NCBI GenBank assembly: GCA_905160935.1 | Contig: CAJHZI010000558.1 | Location: 108,501 to 172,500, forward strand | Source of the DNA: Enchytraeus crypticus | Taxonomy: Eukaryota; Annelida; Clitellata; Enchytraeida; Enchytraeidae | Direction of reading: 5' to 3' | DNA: 64,000 nucleotides | In this document: piece by piece, positions 1 through 11,625 of the stretch | Numbering within the stretch: the first letter of the stretch is position 1 | Layout: each line of letters starts with the position of its first letter | Translations under genes and position numbers: made by a program | The notes under the pieces: model-generated | Database searches by the model: none | What the model was told of the DNA's origin: nothing | Seen by the model: the letters and a program-made list of their open reading frames with translations, nothing else

Positions 1-841
1 CTTGAGGTGTACGGAGTGGGCTATCGGAATACACGGTTTCACATTTCCATTATGCAGAAGAACGGCTTTCAAGCTTCACTTAGAAGAATCGATAAATAAT
101 CGCCAATCATTTGGTACACGTGCCTGCATTAAGCTTGTAAAAAGCCCATTAATGTCATTGCAATAACACAGTGGACCGTCTACTGTGAAGAATACTGCCA
201 CATCAAGGTTTCTTTTTCTATAGTGACTTGTGCGAACATCGTTTTTAAGTAAGTTCTTTTCTTTCAGCTGGGACGCAAGAAGCTCCGCCTTTTCTTCCGA
301 CAGAGCCAAGTCTCTGACGAGATCATTCAACTCATCTTGGTTGAGCGTCTATGGTTCTAGACTCTCCTCGAGTAAATAATAAGGATCAGTTGAAGATGAT
401 GGGTTATGTGCTGTTGCTGCATCAACATCCGTTTCCGTTTCGCTGTCGATAGTATCAAGTCCCTCTTGTGCGGGTATGAAAACCGGTAACGAATCATGAA
501 ATATCGTGAGGTACTGGTTGGTGTGCAGAGTCAAATAAATTATGTTGCGCTTGTTCTCTACAGAAAACTCAATTACATTGCCGCTACAAAAATAGCAGTC
601 CGCATGATGATCTCTTTGCTCTCTCCATACCATAGGTATAGCGAAAGGCATGGAAGGCTTCCTTTTGTTTATCCAGTCGCGTAAACATTTGCAAAAGCAG
701 TGCACATAACATGTGTCGCCCAAACCTTATCTTGGTCTCTAAGTGGACAGCCGAAGAAGTAGGCTTCGTAAAGTTTTCGAATATCCTTCGTAATAGTTGT
801 CTTTTGCGACTTCGGAACTTCGGAGTGAGTGAACCACACAC
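1..841 (-). pseudogene. Decayed copy of a multicopy invertebrate gene family, cut by the window edge
   Basis: Read on the minus strand, a coding-like track runs from about 841 to 1. The first part (841 to about 690) reads SEVPKSQKTTITKDIRKLYE, then a DQDKVWATHVMC motif. After a frame change near 690-715 it continues as RDWINKRKPSMPFAIPMVWR and DCYFC, then NDLVRDLALSEEKAELL and DWRLFIDSSK, and reaches SLKAVLLHNGN near the edge. Two in-frame stops interrupt the second frame (TAG at 351-349, TGA at 78-76). Family motifs resume in the same frame after each stop. I recall this motif order (DQDK.WA.H, PMVWRE, DCYFC, NDLVRDL, RLFIDSSK) from uncharacterised, highly repeated predicted proteins of many invertebrate genomes. 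Function is unknown and mobility is only suspected. One frameshift and two nonsense codons make a pseudogene call strong. Confidence 0.72.
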
Positions 842-1569
842 ATATCAAAGTGTATCCTGATGGTTTCTACATTCTTGAGGCATATTGACTGATTTTACTT
901 ATGAAGATAAACTCAAGATGGCTGTTTCGATTGCATAATGACGTCATGTAGAAGTTCCCAATTCCAAAGACTAAGAAGAAAAATTTTAATCGAGATCAGT
1001 ATAGGTCAATGCGTAAGTAATGTGCCTGCAGAAAATTGCTAATAATGTTAAAATATAATCTGCTTCATCACAAAAACTAGACGTGATAGAGAAAAACTGT
1101 TTGCATATTTAGAATCAGCGTCAAAAATCCTATATAGATGACCCAATAATTTACTTGATGAAAAATCACTGTTGACCAGTGTTATTATATAGTTGCAGAC
1201 TTGCAGTCCATTCAAGGTTACAAATCAATTTAAAATAAAATGCTCGCCAATGCACTACAGTGTATGTTTCATCGTCAAATCCGTACTTTGTTTCACTTCT
1301 TTTCTTCCTTTCTTTTCTTACTCGTAGACCAATTCAATGGAATAACTGTGTTCAGTAAACAAGTAAAAATAAGTAAATATGATGTTATTAATCTCCTGTA
1401 GGCCTAATGGAGATAGGCAAACTAGTGCAATAGTCGACCAATGATCTTTATTTCGAGTAGTAAAACAAGTAGTACTGGCTCTACAGTTCTTCATACATCA
1501 TCAATATGATATCCACTAACTTCTAGTTAAATAAATTTGTGTGGTATGTACGTTTATACAAATGCAGCA
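842..1569. other. No feature recognised
   Basis: AT-rich unique-looking sequence with no long open frame and no obvious repeat. One TAGGCCTA octamer lies at 1399-1406. It may include upstream sequence of the decayed gene at the left edge. Confidence 0.4.
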
Positions 1570-1579
1570 GGTAATATGG

Positions 1580-2025
1580 CAGAGGGTACGGCAGTAGTGC
1601 AAAAAGTAGTACGGCAATTGCACAAAAAGTAGTACGGCAGTAGTACAAAAGTAGTACGGCAGTAGTACAAAAAGTAGTACGGCAGTAGTACTGAAAGTAG
1701 TACGGCAGTAATACAAAAATTAGTACGGCAGTACTACTGAAAGTAGTATGGCAGTAATACAAAAAGTAGTACGGCAGTAGTACAAAAAGTAGTACGGCAG
1801 TAGTACAAAAAGTAGTACGGCAGTAGTACAGAAAGTAGTACGGAAAGTAGTACGGATGCCTCGTAGTACTGCAGGATACTAGTACGGATAGTAGGATGAC
1901 AGGATAGTAGTACGGATAATAGTACAGATAGTACGGATAGTAGTGCGGATGATACGTATAGTAGTACGGATAGTAGGATGACAGGATAGTAGGATGGAAG
2001 GATAGTAGTACGGATAGTAGGATAG
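1580..2025. repeat. Minisatellite, about 23-bp unit, grading into a second GGATAGTA-type array
   Basis: Roughly eleven imperfect copies of a 23-bp unit built on AAAAAGTAGTACGGCAGTAG run to about 1850. They are followed by a looser array of GGATAGTAGTACGGATAG-type units to about 2025. The long Tyr/Thr-rich open frames on the minus strand here come from the repeat composition. Confidence 0.9.
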
Positions 2026-2027
2026 TA

Positions 2028-2240
2028 GTGACAGATAATATTGCCGGCAATTTGCGGCTACGCAAAAGTCGCGACTCTAGAAGTGGCCTTAATAAGGAAA
2101 TTAATTCTTCTCATAATGATGTTAACCGACAGTTTTCTGAATACAAAGATGTACTAAAGAGCATTAATGCTACTGCTACTGCTACTGCTACTGATAATGC
2201 TAATGCTACTGCTACTGCTAACGATACTGTTAGCCACTAA
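2028..2240 (+). other. Coding-like short open frame ending in a (GCTACT)n run
   Basis: A 70-codon frame reads through LRLRKSRDSRSGLNKEINSS and an Asn/Glu-rich stretch, then degenerates into an Ala-Thr repeat made by (GCTACT)n at about 2167-2220. The first 45 residues look less repetitive than their surroundings and could be an exon or a mobile-element remnant. I recognise no domain, and nothing upstream supports a start. Low confidence that it is expressed. Confidence 0.2.
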
Positions 2241-2275
2241 TATTAAAATACACTAATTCACAGACGAATTCACGT

Positions 2276-3112
2276 GAGAGATGAAGATACACAGATATAA
2301 ATGCACAAATGCAAATACACAGATGTAAATACACAGATGTAAATACACATATGTAAATACACATACATGTATGTAAATACACAAATGTAAATACACATAT
2401 GTAAATACACAGATGTTAATACACAGATGTAAATACACAGATGTAAATACACAGATGTAAATACACAGATGTAAATATACAGATATAAATGCACAAATGT
2501 AAATACACAGATGTAAATACACATACACGTATGTAAATACACAGATGTAAATACACATATGTAATTACACAGATGTTAATACACAGATATAAATGCACGA
2601 ATGTAAATACACAGATGTAAATACACAGATGCAAATACACATATTTAAATACACATACATGTATGTAAATACACAGATGTAAATACACATATGTAAATAC
2701 ACAGATGTAAATACACATTTGTAAATACACAGATGTAAATACACGGATGTAATTACACAGATGTTAATACACAGATATAAATGCACGAATGTAAATACAC
2801 AGATGTAAATACACAGATGCAAATACACATATTTAAATACACATACATGTATGTAAATACACAGATGTAAATACACATATGTAAATACACAGATGTAAAT
2901 ACACATTTGTAAATACACAGATGTAAATACACGGATGTAACTACACTGACGTAAATACACAGATGTAAATATATAGACGTAAATACGCAGATGTAAATAC
3001 ACATATGTAAATACACAGATGTAAATACACAGATGTAAATACACAGATGTAAATACGCAGATGTAAATAAACATATGTAAATACACAAATGTATATACTC
3101 AGATGTATATTG
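2276..3112. repeat. Minisatellite, 14-bp unit (GTAAATACACAGAT), with a 188-bp higher-order duplication
   Basis: About sixty copies of a 14-bp unit span more than 830 bp. A 188-bp block beginning at 2561 (GTAATTACACAGATGTTAAT) begins again at 2749 with the same order of variant units, so at least one multi-unit segment was duplicated as a block. The many Tyr/Cys/Ile-rich open frames on the minus strand follow from the unit and are not genes. Confidence 0.95.
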
Positions 3113-3118
3113 CGAGCG

Positions 3119-3262
3119 CAGATTACAAACAATTCGACGCTGCCGTTGTAATAAATGTATTTGTCTATAACATGCTGACGCTAGACAATCAGGACATGGA
3201 GTGGATGGATGATTTTATCAAGTGCAGGAAACTCGGTACTATCTCTCTGGATTTGGAAGTGT
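3119..3262 (+). other. Short coding-like frame directly after the minisatellite
   Basis: Right after the array, an AG (GAGCGCAG) is followed by a frame of about 47 codons. It reads DYKQFDAAVVINVFVYNMLT and then MEWMDDFIKCRKLGTISLDL before TAA. The composition is protein-like, unlike the surrounding DNA. It could be a terminal exon or a mobile-element relic. No homology is recognised and no partner exon was found, except possibly the frame at 2028-2240. Confidence 0.22.
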
Positions 3263-4560
3263 AATGGGATAGAGCGCAAAGCGGTCGCTCAAAATAGCGG
3301 TATCAAATAGTACATCGGTAATAGCATATTCGACATTTTCCAAGCACTCTGTAAAGCGACTATTGTGATTAAATCTAATAATGCATAGTAAACATAATCC
3401 TTTCATGGAACGTTTTATTAATCAACTACCTTATTGATCAATTGTACCTGTTGGATGGCCGAATGGAAGACACACTTGCCTGAGAAGTAGGACGCCATCG
3501 GTTCGGTTTGCACAGCTAAACATCTCTGACTCTGCCAGTATCTCTGGTGACCTAGATACAGACGCCAAACTTAGCAATAATATAGCTTTTAGTTTAAATA
3601 TGCTAATAATTTTATTGAAATATAACAGCAGATCATCTACTGAACAACTGCACCAATAAATCGGTAAAAAAAACGATCATTAAATTATATCTAATTCCAA
3701 GTAGCGTTTTAACATAGTGAAATTAAAACGATGATTGATAAACTGTGACGTAAAGATTTTCAAATCTAGACCAAGCAAATCATTCTAACAGGATAACTAT
3801 AACTGGACGAGTAGAGGCAGGTAGATAATCCTCAAATGAAATGTGATTAATTAACTCCTCAGCTTTTAGTTCTTCCCCAACAGTGCCAAATTGCGTCAAT
3901 TTACTCCTTTGATCTTTCCATTCACGCCGCTTATCCTATAGCTATAGCTTCCATTAATCTCGGCTTTTATTGCATTCCACTTCCAGGCAGACATTCATTC
4001 CACTTCCAGGCAGACATTCATTCCACTCGGCTAATTCATACGAGATCAAGCACAAAGCTGTCGCCAGGGAGAACTAGTAGACAGGAAGCAGTTCAGTGGA
4101 TTCTCAGCGTCGTCGACTTGTTTCCATATGTGGAAGTGTTAAAAAATTACAATTTGTAACTTTTAACGCAAAATTTGCAACGTTGACCCTGGCACACCAG
4201 TCATGGCGCATGCGCAATAGTTGGAATTTGGAAATCGTTCCTTCCTCGAACCGCTTGTGTGTTTTCGCCACATTTTTAATTACTACGGTGTTTACAAATT
4301 GACATAGATGAAAGAAACGTTTTTTTTACGTTTTTATATCTGTTAAAAAACGCGTTTTTTACGTTTTCTATTTTTTATAAAATAAAAAACCTAAAAAAAC
4401 GTAAACCGTTAACGTCAAAGTCAAACGTAAAAATTAAATTTTCTTGTATTGATAATTATGAACAACTGACTGTTTGTGATCTGAAAGTATTTGTTTATAT
4501 TTGTATGGAGTCTATGGACACACTTTAGAACTTTAGATCAAGTCTTGTTGTAATAAAAAA
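3263..4560. other. Unique-looking non-coding sequence
   Basis: No gene recognised. A 24-bp unit (CATTCCACTTCCAGGCAGA) is tandemly repeated at about 3973-4030. At about 4318-4410 there is an A/T-tract segment repeating ACGTTTTT and its complement around ACGCG, giving weak self-complementarity. Confidence 0.4.
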
Positions 4561-4562
4561 TA

Positions 4563-4650
4563 GTGCACTGCCTACTGGCAGGTCCATGGTACATAGCGCC
4601 TCCACTCTTCTCTGTCTTCCGCCTTCCTCTTCATTTTCACATATGAGTGG
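4563..4650 (-). mobile_element. LINE tail fragment, family D
   Basis: The minus strand carries the family D 3' end. It encodes a remnant of the HSYVDMKRK / WRRY segment and the conserved nucleotide block CCATGGACCTGCCAGTAGGC. The same block occurs near 23205, 34380, 45173, 52445 and 58750. Confidence 0.75.
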
Positions 4651-5281
4651 GTGAAATATAATTATCTGTGCTATAATTTGGCCTACAACTAGACAAGCCA
4701 TGTTAGATGATTAAAAATACATTCCGACCATTCGCATATAGAGATGAAAAGAAAAGAAAAAACTAAACGAATTAGACAGAAGAGCTTTTTGCAATGGGAC
4801 CTCCGTTAGGCAGTGTACTGAGGGATAGAAATAATTTAAGTTCAGTGTTGTACTAACCCTTTTTCATTTTCTGCGGATATACCACTAAAACAAAAACTGT
4901 ATATTTAAAAAACAAGGTGTAGCAATGCTAATTAAATAAAAGTTGGTGATTTTAGAATGATGTTAATTTAATTATAGAAAACAAATGCGAATAATTATAA
5001 CGTGAACTCAAGACAATAGAGAGTTTTTCAGTCTATTTAAATACTCTCAGTTCAATCAAGGGTTTGACAGTTCAAATCTCGATAGAAACTACCATCGGTA
5101 TTTTATCTACTAATAGCAGGATTCTCTTCTTAATTCTTAATAACTCATTAATAGATCTTTTCGGTAATAGCTATAAATAGAAAATCGGGGACACCAAATG
5201 TAAACAGTGGACAAGAAAACGTAAACACTGCATAGAATACCACTGAAATGTACTAGTTCCTCATAAAATTTCTAATACAAG
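4651..5281. other. No feature recognised
   Basis: AT-rich sequence without a long frame or a recognisable repeat. Confidence 0.4.
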
Positions 5282-5401
5282 CTTTCTTTAGAAATGTTAT
5301 TTACTTTACAACCTACTATACGGATATTAATTAAAGAATAACTTTCTTTAGAAATGTTATTTACTTTACAACCTACTATACGGATATTAATTAAAGAATA
5401 A
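5282..5401. repeat. Perfect 60-bp tandem duplication
   Basis: A 60-bp unit beginning CTTTCTTTAGAAATGTTATT at 5282 is followed directly by an identical copy at 5342. No divergence is visible between the copies, so the event is recent or an assembly artefact. Confidence 0.95.
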
Positions 5402-5899
5402 CTTAACACTTATAGTTTAACTCTGACACCCATTATAACGGTATGCATGCATTATAACGAAATTATAATGTAGATCCATTACATTTACATATAAATATAT
5501 GTACCAGATGTCAACATAAACAAACCAGTGTTAACATGCAACAAAATCTGTTTTCAATTACCGAACTGATCTATTGTTGGCATTACGTGCTATATAGATG
5601 ACCGCAGCTATATGCAGAATATTGCCCAACTTTCAGCAGATATTACTGGATGTGAAGAAACTGCCTGCACTAGATTATTTGTTCTCTTCGTGGAGCAATG
5701 GCTCATGCCTCGCTTCATCCTGTAGCGGATACACAGACGATCCTGCCGGACGAGACCGGATACAGAAGAATATTCTGCGAGTCCCATGTGGATAAACATG
5801 CACGATATAGACATGAAAAGCATCGGATTAATATAAGTTCTAAACTACAATATAACGCTACAATTTTTTTCTGCGTGTGTGTATCTAGGTATGGTTTTA

Positions 5900-6010
5900 A
5901 TGGCAGCATAGTGGAATGATGGGTTAGCAGAAAGTGCAGAGTTCAAATCCTGAAATCGCCAAAAATAAGTTTCCAGACCTGAAGCTGAAGTTAAGCTTGG
6001 CTTTCGAATT
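5900..6010 (+). mobile_element. Degenerate tRNA-derived SINE, family A
   Basis: Contains GGCAGCATAGTGG (box A-like) followed about 35 bases later by GAGTTCAAATCCTG (box B-like). It ends with AAGTTAAGCTTGGCTTT, matching the tail of the better copies at 11908 and 23571. Confidence 0.5.
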
Positions 6011-6083
6011 AGAATAGAAAGCTGAATAACGGGGAATCTAGAAAAATTCTCATCTGGAAATTTTTAAACTGTAGTTTAAGTCA

Positions 6084-6310
6084 TTGGAAAGGTGGATTTG
6101 GAGAAGAATGGAGAGGATTAACTCGACTCAAAAGGTTACAAAAGAGGAAGTTCTGGAGAGAGTTAGCACAGATAGACAGTTGATTATAAACGAAAGTTGG
6201 CTTTTCTTCCTATTTCTATTAAGAAATAGGAAGAAGAGTTGGATAGGAGACATCCTTGGGGGAAAGTCTATTAAAAGAAGTCATAGAAGGTAGAATGGAA
6301 GGAAAATTTG
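6084..6310 (+). mobile_element. Reverse-transcriptase C-terminal fragment, LINE family D
   Basis: The 69-codon plus-strand frame reads RINSTQKVTKEEVLERV, then RQLIINESWL, then RKKSWIGDILGGKSIKRSH. It runs into GRMEGK-like sequence before breaking. The order 'NxxVLxRV - RxLI - RxxxWIGHxLRG - LLKEVIEGRMEGK' is typical of the C-terminal region of non-LTR retrotransposon pol proteins. No endonuclease or RT core is present, so this is a 5'-truncated dead copy. Confidence 0.72.
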
Positions 6311-7224
6311 AAAGTTTTCAACTAAGTTATAGAAATTATTGTCATTAGCTTCAGCTTATCGATCTTACACAAATATATATCTGTGGCATAAATCCCTACT
6401 AAATTTTTGTCATCATTTTTTACAATTTTTTTCACAAACTCCGCAGCCAATACTTCGACGTTTAAAAGCAGGCAGTAAAGTTGACTAACGAAGATTTCAC
6501 AAGACAACAACCGTCGCGCCAGCACATCTATAAAAATAGTCGCGACGCTCAACTTGTCCTTTTACAAATCTGAGGACGTGAATAAAACATTAGCCTCATC
6601 CATCGTAGCTTCTTCCATTTACTGTTTTCTAATCAGCAGGTCCACGCCTTGACTCAACCTACTGAAGCGGTTTAATTAAAACAAAGTAAGAGGTCAGTGA
6701 CCTCTTACGTGAATTACGTGTTTGGTTGAATTAAATAAATCCAATCGGTTTTCTTCTACTTGACTATAAGCAGAAAAAAATCGCTGTAATGAATTACCTT
6801 GATTTTGGCTCGCACCGTTTATGGACCATCCACACTCTGCTCATCGGTTTTGATTTGGTTCCACAGTGCTCGCTGTTTTCAGTGACAACAGTAGTTCCCT
6901 AATCGTATTGTTGTTGTTGTTGTTGTTCAGAATCGAGCATAGAGACGTATATGTTTAGCGACGGACCCACTTATTCAATCTAAAATTAATAAAAAATTAA
7001 GAAGTACTATTAAAACTACTGATGTCTTTGGTAATTAGTAGAACTCTAAATAAAAGACAAGTAGAAGAAAGTCCTAAAATGGTAGAGAAAAATTTCCCCA
7101 GTTTGATCGTTAAACTGTTTGTTGTAGGGTTAATTGCCACAAATCTGTCAAATAGTTACATTCATTAGGTAGCTGACAATAATAAGTTGTATTATGCTTT
7201 TTCTTTCGAATCACAATGGAAAAT

Positions 7225-7345
7225 AATGTAACTGTAGCGTATTATATTTACGTATTATTCCTACACTGTATACATGTAGTCTTACAGCTACTGTAGCGTA
7301 GTATATTTACGATTATACTAACACTGTACATGCATTTACCCATTA
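7225..7345. repeat. Two diverged copies of a segment of about 65 bp
   Basis: CTGTAGCGTATTATATTTAC (about 7232) recurs as CTGTAGCGTAGTATATTTAC (about 7291). Both are followed by a TACTAACACTGTA-type sequence. Confidence 0.6.
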
Positions 7346-7469
7346 TTAATGCACTTTAAATACTGTACTGTATTTGCAAATGTTTCATAGAGATTTCGGA
7401 TTCTTGGTCGTAATTGATTGATTCAGTTGACACCAGGATGTTGACAACTTGTTAAATATACAGTAAATA

Positions 7470-7570
7470 TGGTTCGTCGATTGGCCGAGTAGATAGAACA
7501 GTTGCTGCTTAAGCAAGAGATCGCCAATCAGAATCCCAGCAGGATCCACAGCGCTTACAGTTTCCTTGTA
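7470..7570 (+). mobile_element. tRNA-like SINE head (weak)
   Basis: GATTGGCCGAGTAGATAGAA resembles a box A. CAATCAGAATCCCAG about 45 bases later resembles a worn box B. It is not an intact tRNA. Confidence 0.35.
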
Positions 7571-7599
7571 CTTTGAAAACAGATTCAAACCTTTTAATC

Positions 7600-9000
7600 A
7601 GAAATGATTCATTAGAAATACTACACTCAAATAGAGGCCTTGATTTAATTATATTTATCAAAATGTGCTTCAATTTCAGATCGTAGCTAAACTGAGATTC
7701 AAATGAAGATGATGATGAAAGTATGCTTAAATTGACGTTAAACTTCGATTTGAAGACCCAAACAATTTCAATACAAATATGTGCAGTAGTTTAATGTCTG
7801 CATAAATTTATTATTTAACTTAGACGTACCCATTAACTCAGCTTAAATCTCTACAATACAGTCATTTATTGTAACAACTTAAAACAACATAGCTATAACC
7901 ACATCTACATTAATTGGATGTACATAATTTAACAAACTAAAAATTCTAACTCAGGCATGTCCTTGATTATCGTATACACTAGAGTTTCAAAGCACAATGC
8001 TTTTAAACTTTAATCTAACACTAAATTTTCATGTTAAAACAAAAAATGTGAACCTTGGAAGCTTTAGGTTGTTTTACAACAATGTTTATAATAATATTAT
8101 TAATATTAATTTTTAATATTAACAGGTTTAAAAATGAGCAAAACTATAAAGTTAAGACTAGATCGCAATATTTCAGTCACTTTCAGCGAATTTTAAATAT
8201 CAAATATGTTGACTGCTGTGCTGTGTGATATGGGTACACAATAAACATAAGTCTCTCAATAATCAAAGATTAATGCAAGTAAATTAAATTTGGTAGAGAG
8301 CCCACAGTATAACTATAAATTACAGACGGAAATTTTCTAAATTTTCAAGGTTTGGGTTAGTTTCTATTCCCATCTCTAATTATAAGTATATACCTGCACA
8401 CCTGTAGAAAATACAGTATTCTACTCTCCACGTATATGATACGATATTTAAAACAACAAGAGATTATAATAATCAATAAAAGTAAGTGACTTGTAAAAAT
8501 AATGGATATCCGAGCCTATGTTTTCACTTCTCTTAACTCTCTCGCCATGTACACTGGAAGCAGTGTGTTCAGTCTTTCAGTACATTAAAACATACACATG
8601 TAAATGCTAGCTACTTACAGTTTGCATAAGAAAATATACAATAATATTCACGTAATACGCAATAAAATGAAGTGTTTATGACTGTTTATGCCCGGCAATC
8701 TAATCCACGACACTTCAATACTTTTAATCATACGTTGTTGAACTTCTCTAACAAAACAGAATAATATATTATTAGCGTTTTCTAGTAAAGATCTTCTAAA
8801 TAATTATTCATTAAAATTAGGATTTTATAGTATTTCCAGATAACTGCGTGCCCAAGAAAGGTATATCATGACAAGTATCATGATAAGCAACATGCTAAGT
8901 ATCATGCTAAGATTATTATATTATTGACTATATTTTATTGTAGAAGTATAGACAGTATCTTGGACTGAACTTTGGACTGATTTTCTGAATTTCGAAAATT
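7600..9000. other. AT-rich stretch with no gene recognised
   Basis: No long frame. A short local repeat of AGTATCATG(A/C)TAAG lies at about 8870-8915. Confidence 0.4.
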
Positions 9001-9095
9001 GCACCGGTTTTCGGACCTCCCTTTCACTAAACGGCCTGGATTTGTCTCAATAGCGCTCGATGATATCATTGATGACAGTAGCACTTTAATTGTTA
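9000..9095 (+). repeat. Interspersed repeat shared with 32205-32300
   Basis: GCCTGGATTTGTCTCAATAG followed by a CGCTCGATGATATCATTGAT-type sequence and GACAGT recurs near 32240 with about 85-90 percent identity by eye. The family is unassigned. Confidence 0.7.
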
Positions 9096-9506
9096 TGTTA
9101 TAAATGATTAAGTTTGAGCTGTTTGAATCAAATTTTTACAAGAAATACATCTTAAAATAATTCTTCCGTACAGATTCCAACTTTCATGCACTTTGAAATA
9201 CTTCAGTCATGATTAATAAATTTGGAAAACTTAACTGCCACCTGATGACGGCGAGAAAAGTGATTTTTCTACGAAGTCGGTTCACATGTTTTTCAAACTA
9301 AAATGCGTAAAATGTGTATTTCAACGAAAATCAAAGCAGAACGATATACAATACAGAAAAATTTAACGTCCGTCGTGTTTTTATTCACACAAAGAAGATG
9401 TCAAGGGTGGTATCTATCATACTGGCAACTATAGTAGCAGAGGAGCATAGTGATACATAGAGACATTCTTAACATACCTGCATAAAAACAGATATGATGA
9501 CATACT

Positions 9507-10330
9507 GATATATACACTGATACATCTTCGACAATGATATATAGACAAAGCTCTGACACTGATACATCTTCGACAATGATATATCGACAACGTTTTGACA
9601 CTGATACATCTTTGACAATGATATATCGACAAAGTTTTGATACTGATACATCTTTGACAATGATATATAGACAAAGCTTTGACACTGATACATCTTTGAC
9701 AATGATATATCGACAAAGCTTTGGCACTAGTACATCTTTGACAATGATATATCGACAAAGCTTTGACACTGATATATCTTTGACAATGATATATAGACAA
9801 AGCTTTGACACTGATACATCTTTGATAATGATATATCGACAAATCTTTGACACTGATACATCTTTGACAATGATATATAGACAAAGCTTTGACACTGATA
9901 CATCTTCGACAATGATATATCGACAAAGCTTTGGCACTAATACATCTTTGACAATGATATATCGACAAAGCTTTGACACTGATACATCTTTGACAATGAT
10001 ATATAGACAAAGCTTTGGCACTAATACATCTTTGATAATGATATATCGACAAAGCTTTGACACTAATACATCTTTGACAATGATATATCGACAAAGTTTT
10101 GGCACTAATACATCTTTGACAATGATATAAAGACAAAGCTTTGACACTAATACATCTTTGACAATGATATATCGACAAAGCTTTGACACTGATACATCTT
10201 TGACAATGATATATAGACAAAGCTTTGGCACTAATACATCTTTGACAATGATATAAAGACAAAGCTTTGGCACTAATACATCTTTGACAATGATATAAAG
10301 ACAAAGTTTTGACACAGATAAATCTTTAGA
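9507..10330. repeat. Minisatellite, 42-bp unit, about 19 copies
   Basis: The unit is TTTGACACTGATACATCTTT followed by GACAATGATATATCGACAAA and GC. It is exactly 42 bp (14 codons), and several frames on both strands lack stops. This explains the 405-codon minus-strand frame (14-residue repeat around KLCRYIIVKDVSVS) and the 198-codon plus-strand frame. The non-repeat N-terminal part of the minus frame overlaps a plus-strand family D tail, which argues against a real protein. Confidence 0.93.
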
Positions 10331-10429
10331 ACTGATACAGTGATGTACAGTGACATGATCACATAGCTTAAACACGATCAGTTCAACTTTGACGCACTTT
10401 TTGAGACGTTCCCTCAAAAACAAATGCAA

Positions 10430-10530
10430 AGATTTGACTGTGCATGGATGAACTTTGAGTAAGAATAGGTACTTTGAACCTGCCACTTGGCAATGCACTG
10501 AAGAAGAAGACGATGATGATGAACAGCTTC
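10430..10530 (+). mobile_element. LINE family D tail with (GAA/GAT)n
   Basis: TTTGAACCTGCCACTTGGCA followed by ATGCACTGAAGAAGAAG matches the family D terminus and its purine microsatellite. Confidence 0.55.
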
Positions 10531-10784
10531 CATTGTTGAGTTCGGGACTCAGAGGAATAGTACAACCGTTAACTGCACAAGTCGTACGAGGCGACTCAGC
10601 AACAACGAAGGAAGGCAACTAAAAACCACCTCACAATCCATATTTTTCAAAAGCTGTAGGCTACAAAAGGTATTGATAGAAGCATAGACTTTGTGAAGGG
10701 ATTAACTTTGATCTATGGAGTGCTCTGTGGAGAGTGAAATTAGACTTGAACTTATTCAGAGTCCGTATTCATGCTCCATAAAGA

Positions 10785-10865
10785 GCACTCCATAGAATAT
10801 GTACCTTGGATCTGCTACTTGGCAGAACAATAGAGAGAGAGTTAGAGAGAGAGAGAGAGAGAGAT
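10785..10865 (+). mobile_element. LINE family D tail with (GA)n
   Basis: TATGTACCTTGGATCTGCTA followed by CTTGGCAGAACAATA leads into a GA microsatellite. This is the same terminal block as elsewhere, so at least some GA runs in this window are retroelement tails. Confidence 0.55.
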
Positions 10866-11180
10866 GAACAGTGAAACATAACACATTTTAAAATATTATA
10901 AAGGCAGTTATCATAGTTATCATAAAGATTAATCCAGGTTTGTAGTCATTGGTCAGCGTCAGCGACGGCAAAAATTTCAAAAAACATCGTGATCCAATAA
11001 GGGGCATATACTGACTAAATGGTGCACATAAGACCTACGATTTATGCGAACTTTTTGAATTTCTTAAAGACAACACATTATAAATCATGACAGGCGCCCC
11101 TCAGTACGTCACGTCATTGTTGTCTAGTAATAAACCCGTCGCTGATAAAGTCTAACAAAGGAGACGTAAGAAGGTTTTAT

Positions 11181-11240
11181 CACCATCGTCATCATCTTTC
11201 CATGAATCCTAGTTTAGCTAGGGTCGGGATAGGAAGGCTT
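11181..11240 (-). mobile_element. Fragment of family B repeat, (GAT)n tail end
   Basis: CATCGTCATCATCTTTCCAT followed by GAATCCTAGTTTAGCTAGGG is the reverse complement of the family B 3' end (AACTGGGATTCAAG plus GAT repeats). Confidence 0.7.
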
Positions 11241-11519
11241 CATCAATTGTCAATATATGACGGTCATTATATGAAAGGCGTTTACCAACGAGACAATAGC
11301 ATTGAAGCAAAAGTACAGAAACAAAACAAAATACACAAAGCAGAAAACACCAGATTTCCGACCGATGAGACTTCTGAACTAAATTACTTATATCAATGCA
11401 CAAATAAGAATTACAAATTACAGGAAAATGTATAAAAGGCACGACGCTCTTCGTAATGTCCATTAAAATTCAATCCATAAACATCCACACGAAGTAAAAA
11501 AAAATTTTAACGTCTGCAT

Positions 11520-11625
11520 CTTACCACAATGAATACTGACAACGACGGTCCGGAGAGAATTCGAACTAATGATCTCCTGCTTATAAGGCAAGGGCCCATC
11601 AATTCGGTCACCTTGCAACGACTTC
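11520..11625 (-). mobile_element. tRNA-like SINE head
   Basis: On the minus strand, GGTGACCGAATTGATGGGCC acts as a box A-like block. TTAGTTCGAATTCTC follows as a box B-like block with roughly tRNA spacing. No intact acceptor stem is seen. Confidence 0.45.

Noticed and set aside
2253-3132. Several Tyr/Cys-rich minus-strand frames
   Set aside because: By-products of the 14-bp ACACAGATGTAAAT array.
9401-10618. 405-codon minus-strand open frame
   Set aside because: It is the 42-bp minisatellite read in a stop-free frame. The non-repeat N-terminal part lies over a plus-strand LINE family D tail, and no domain is present.
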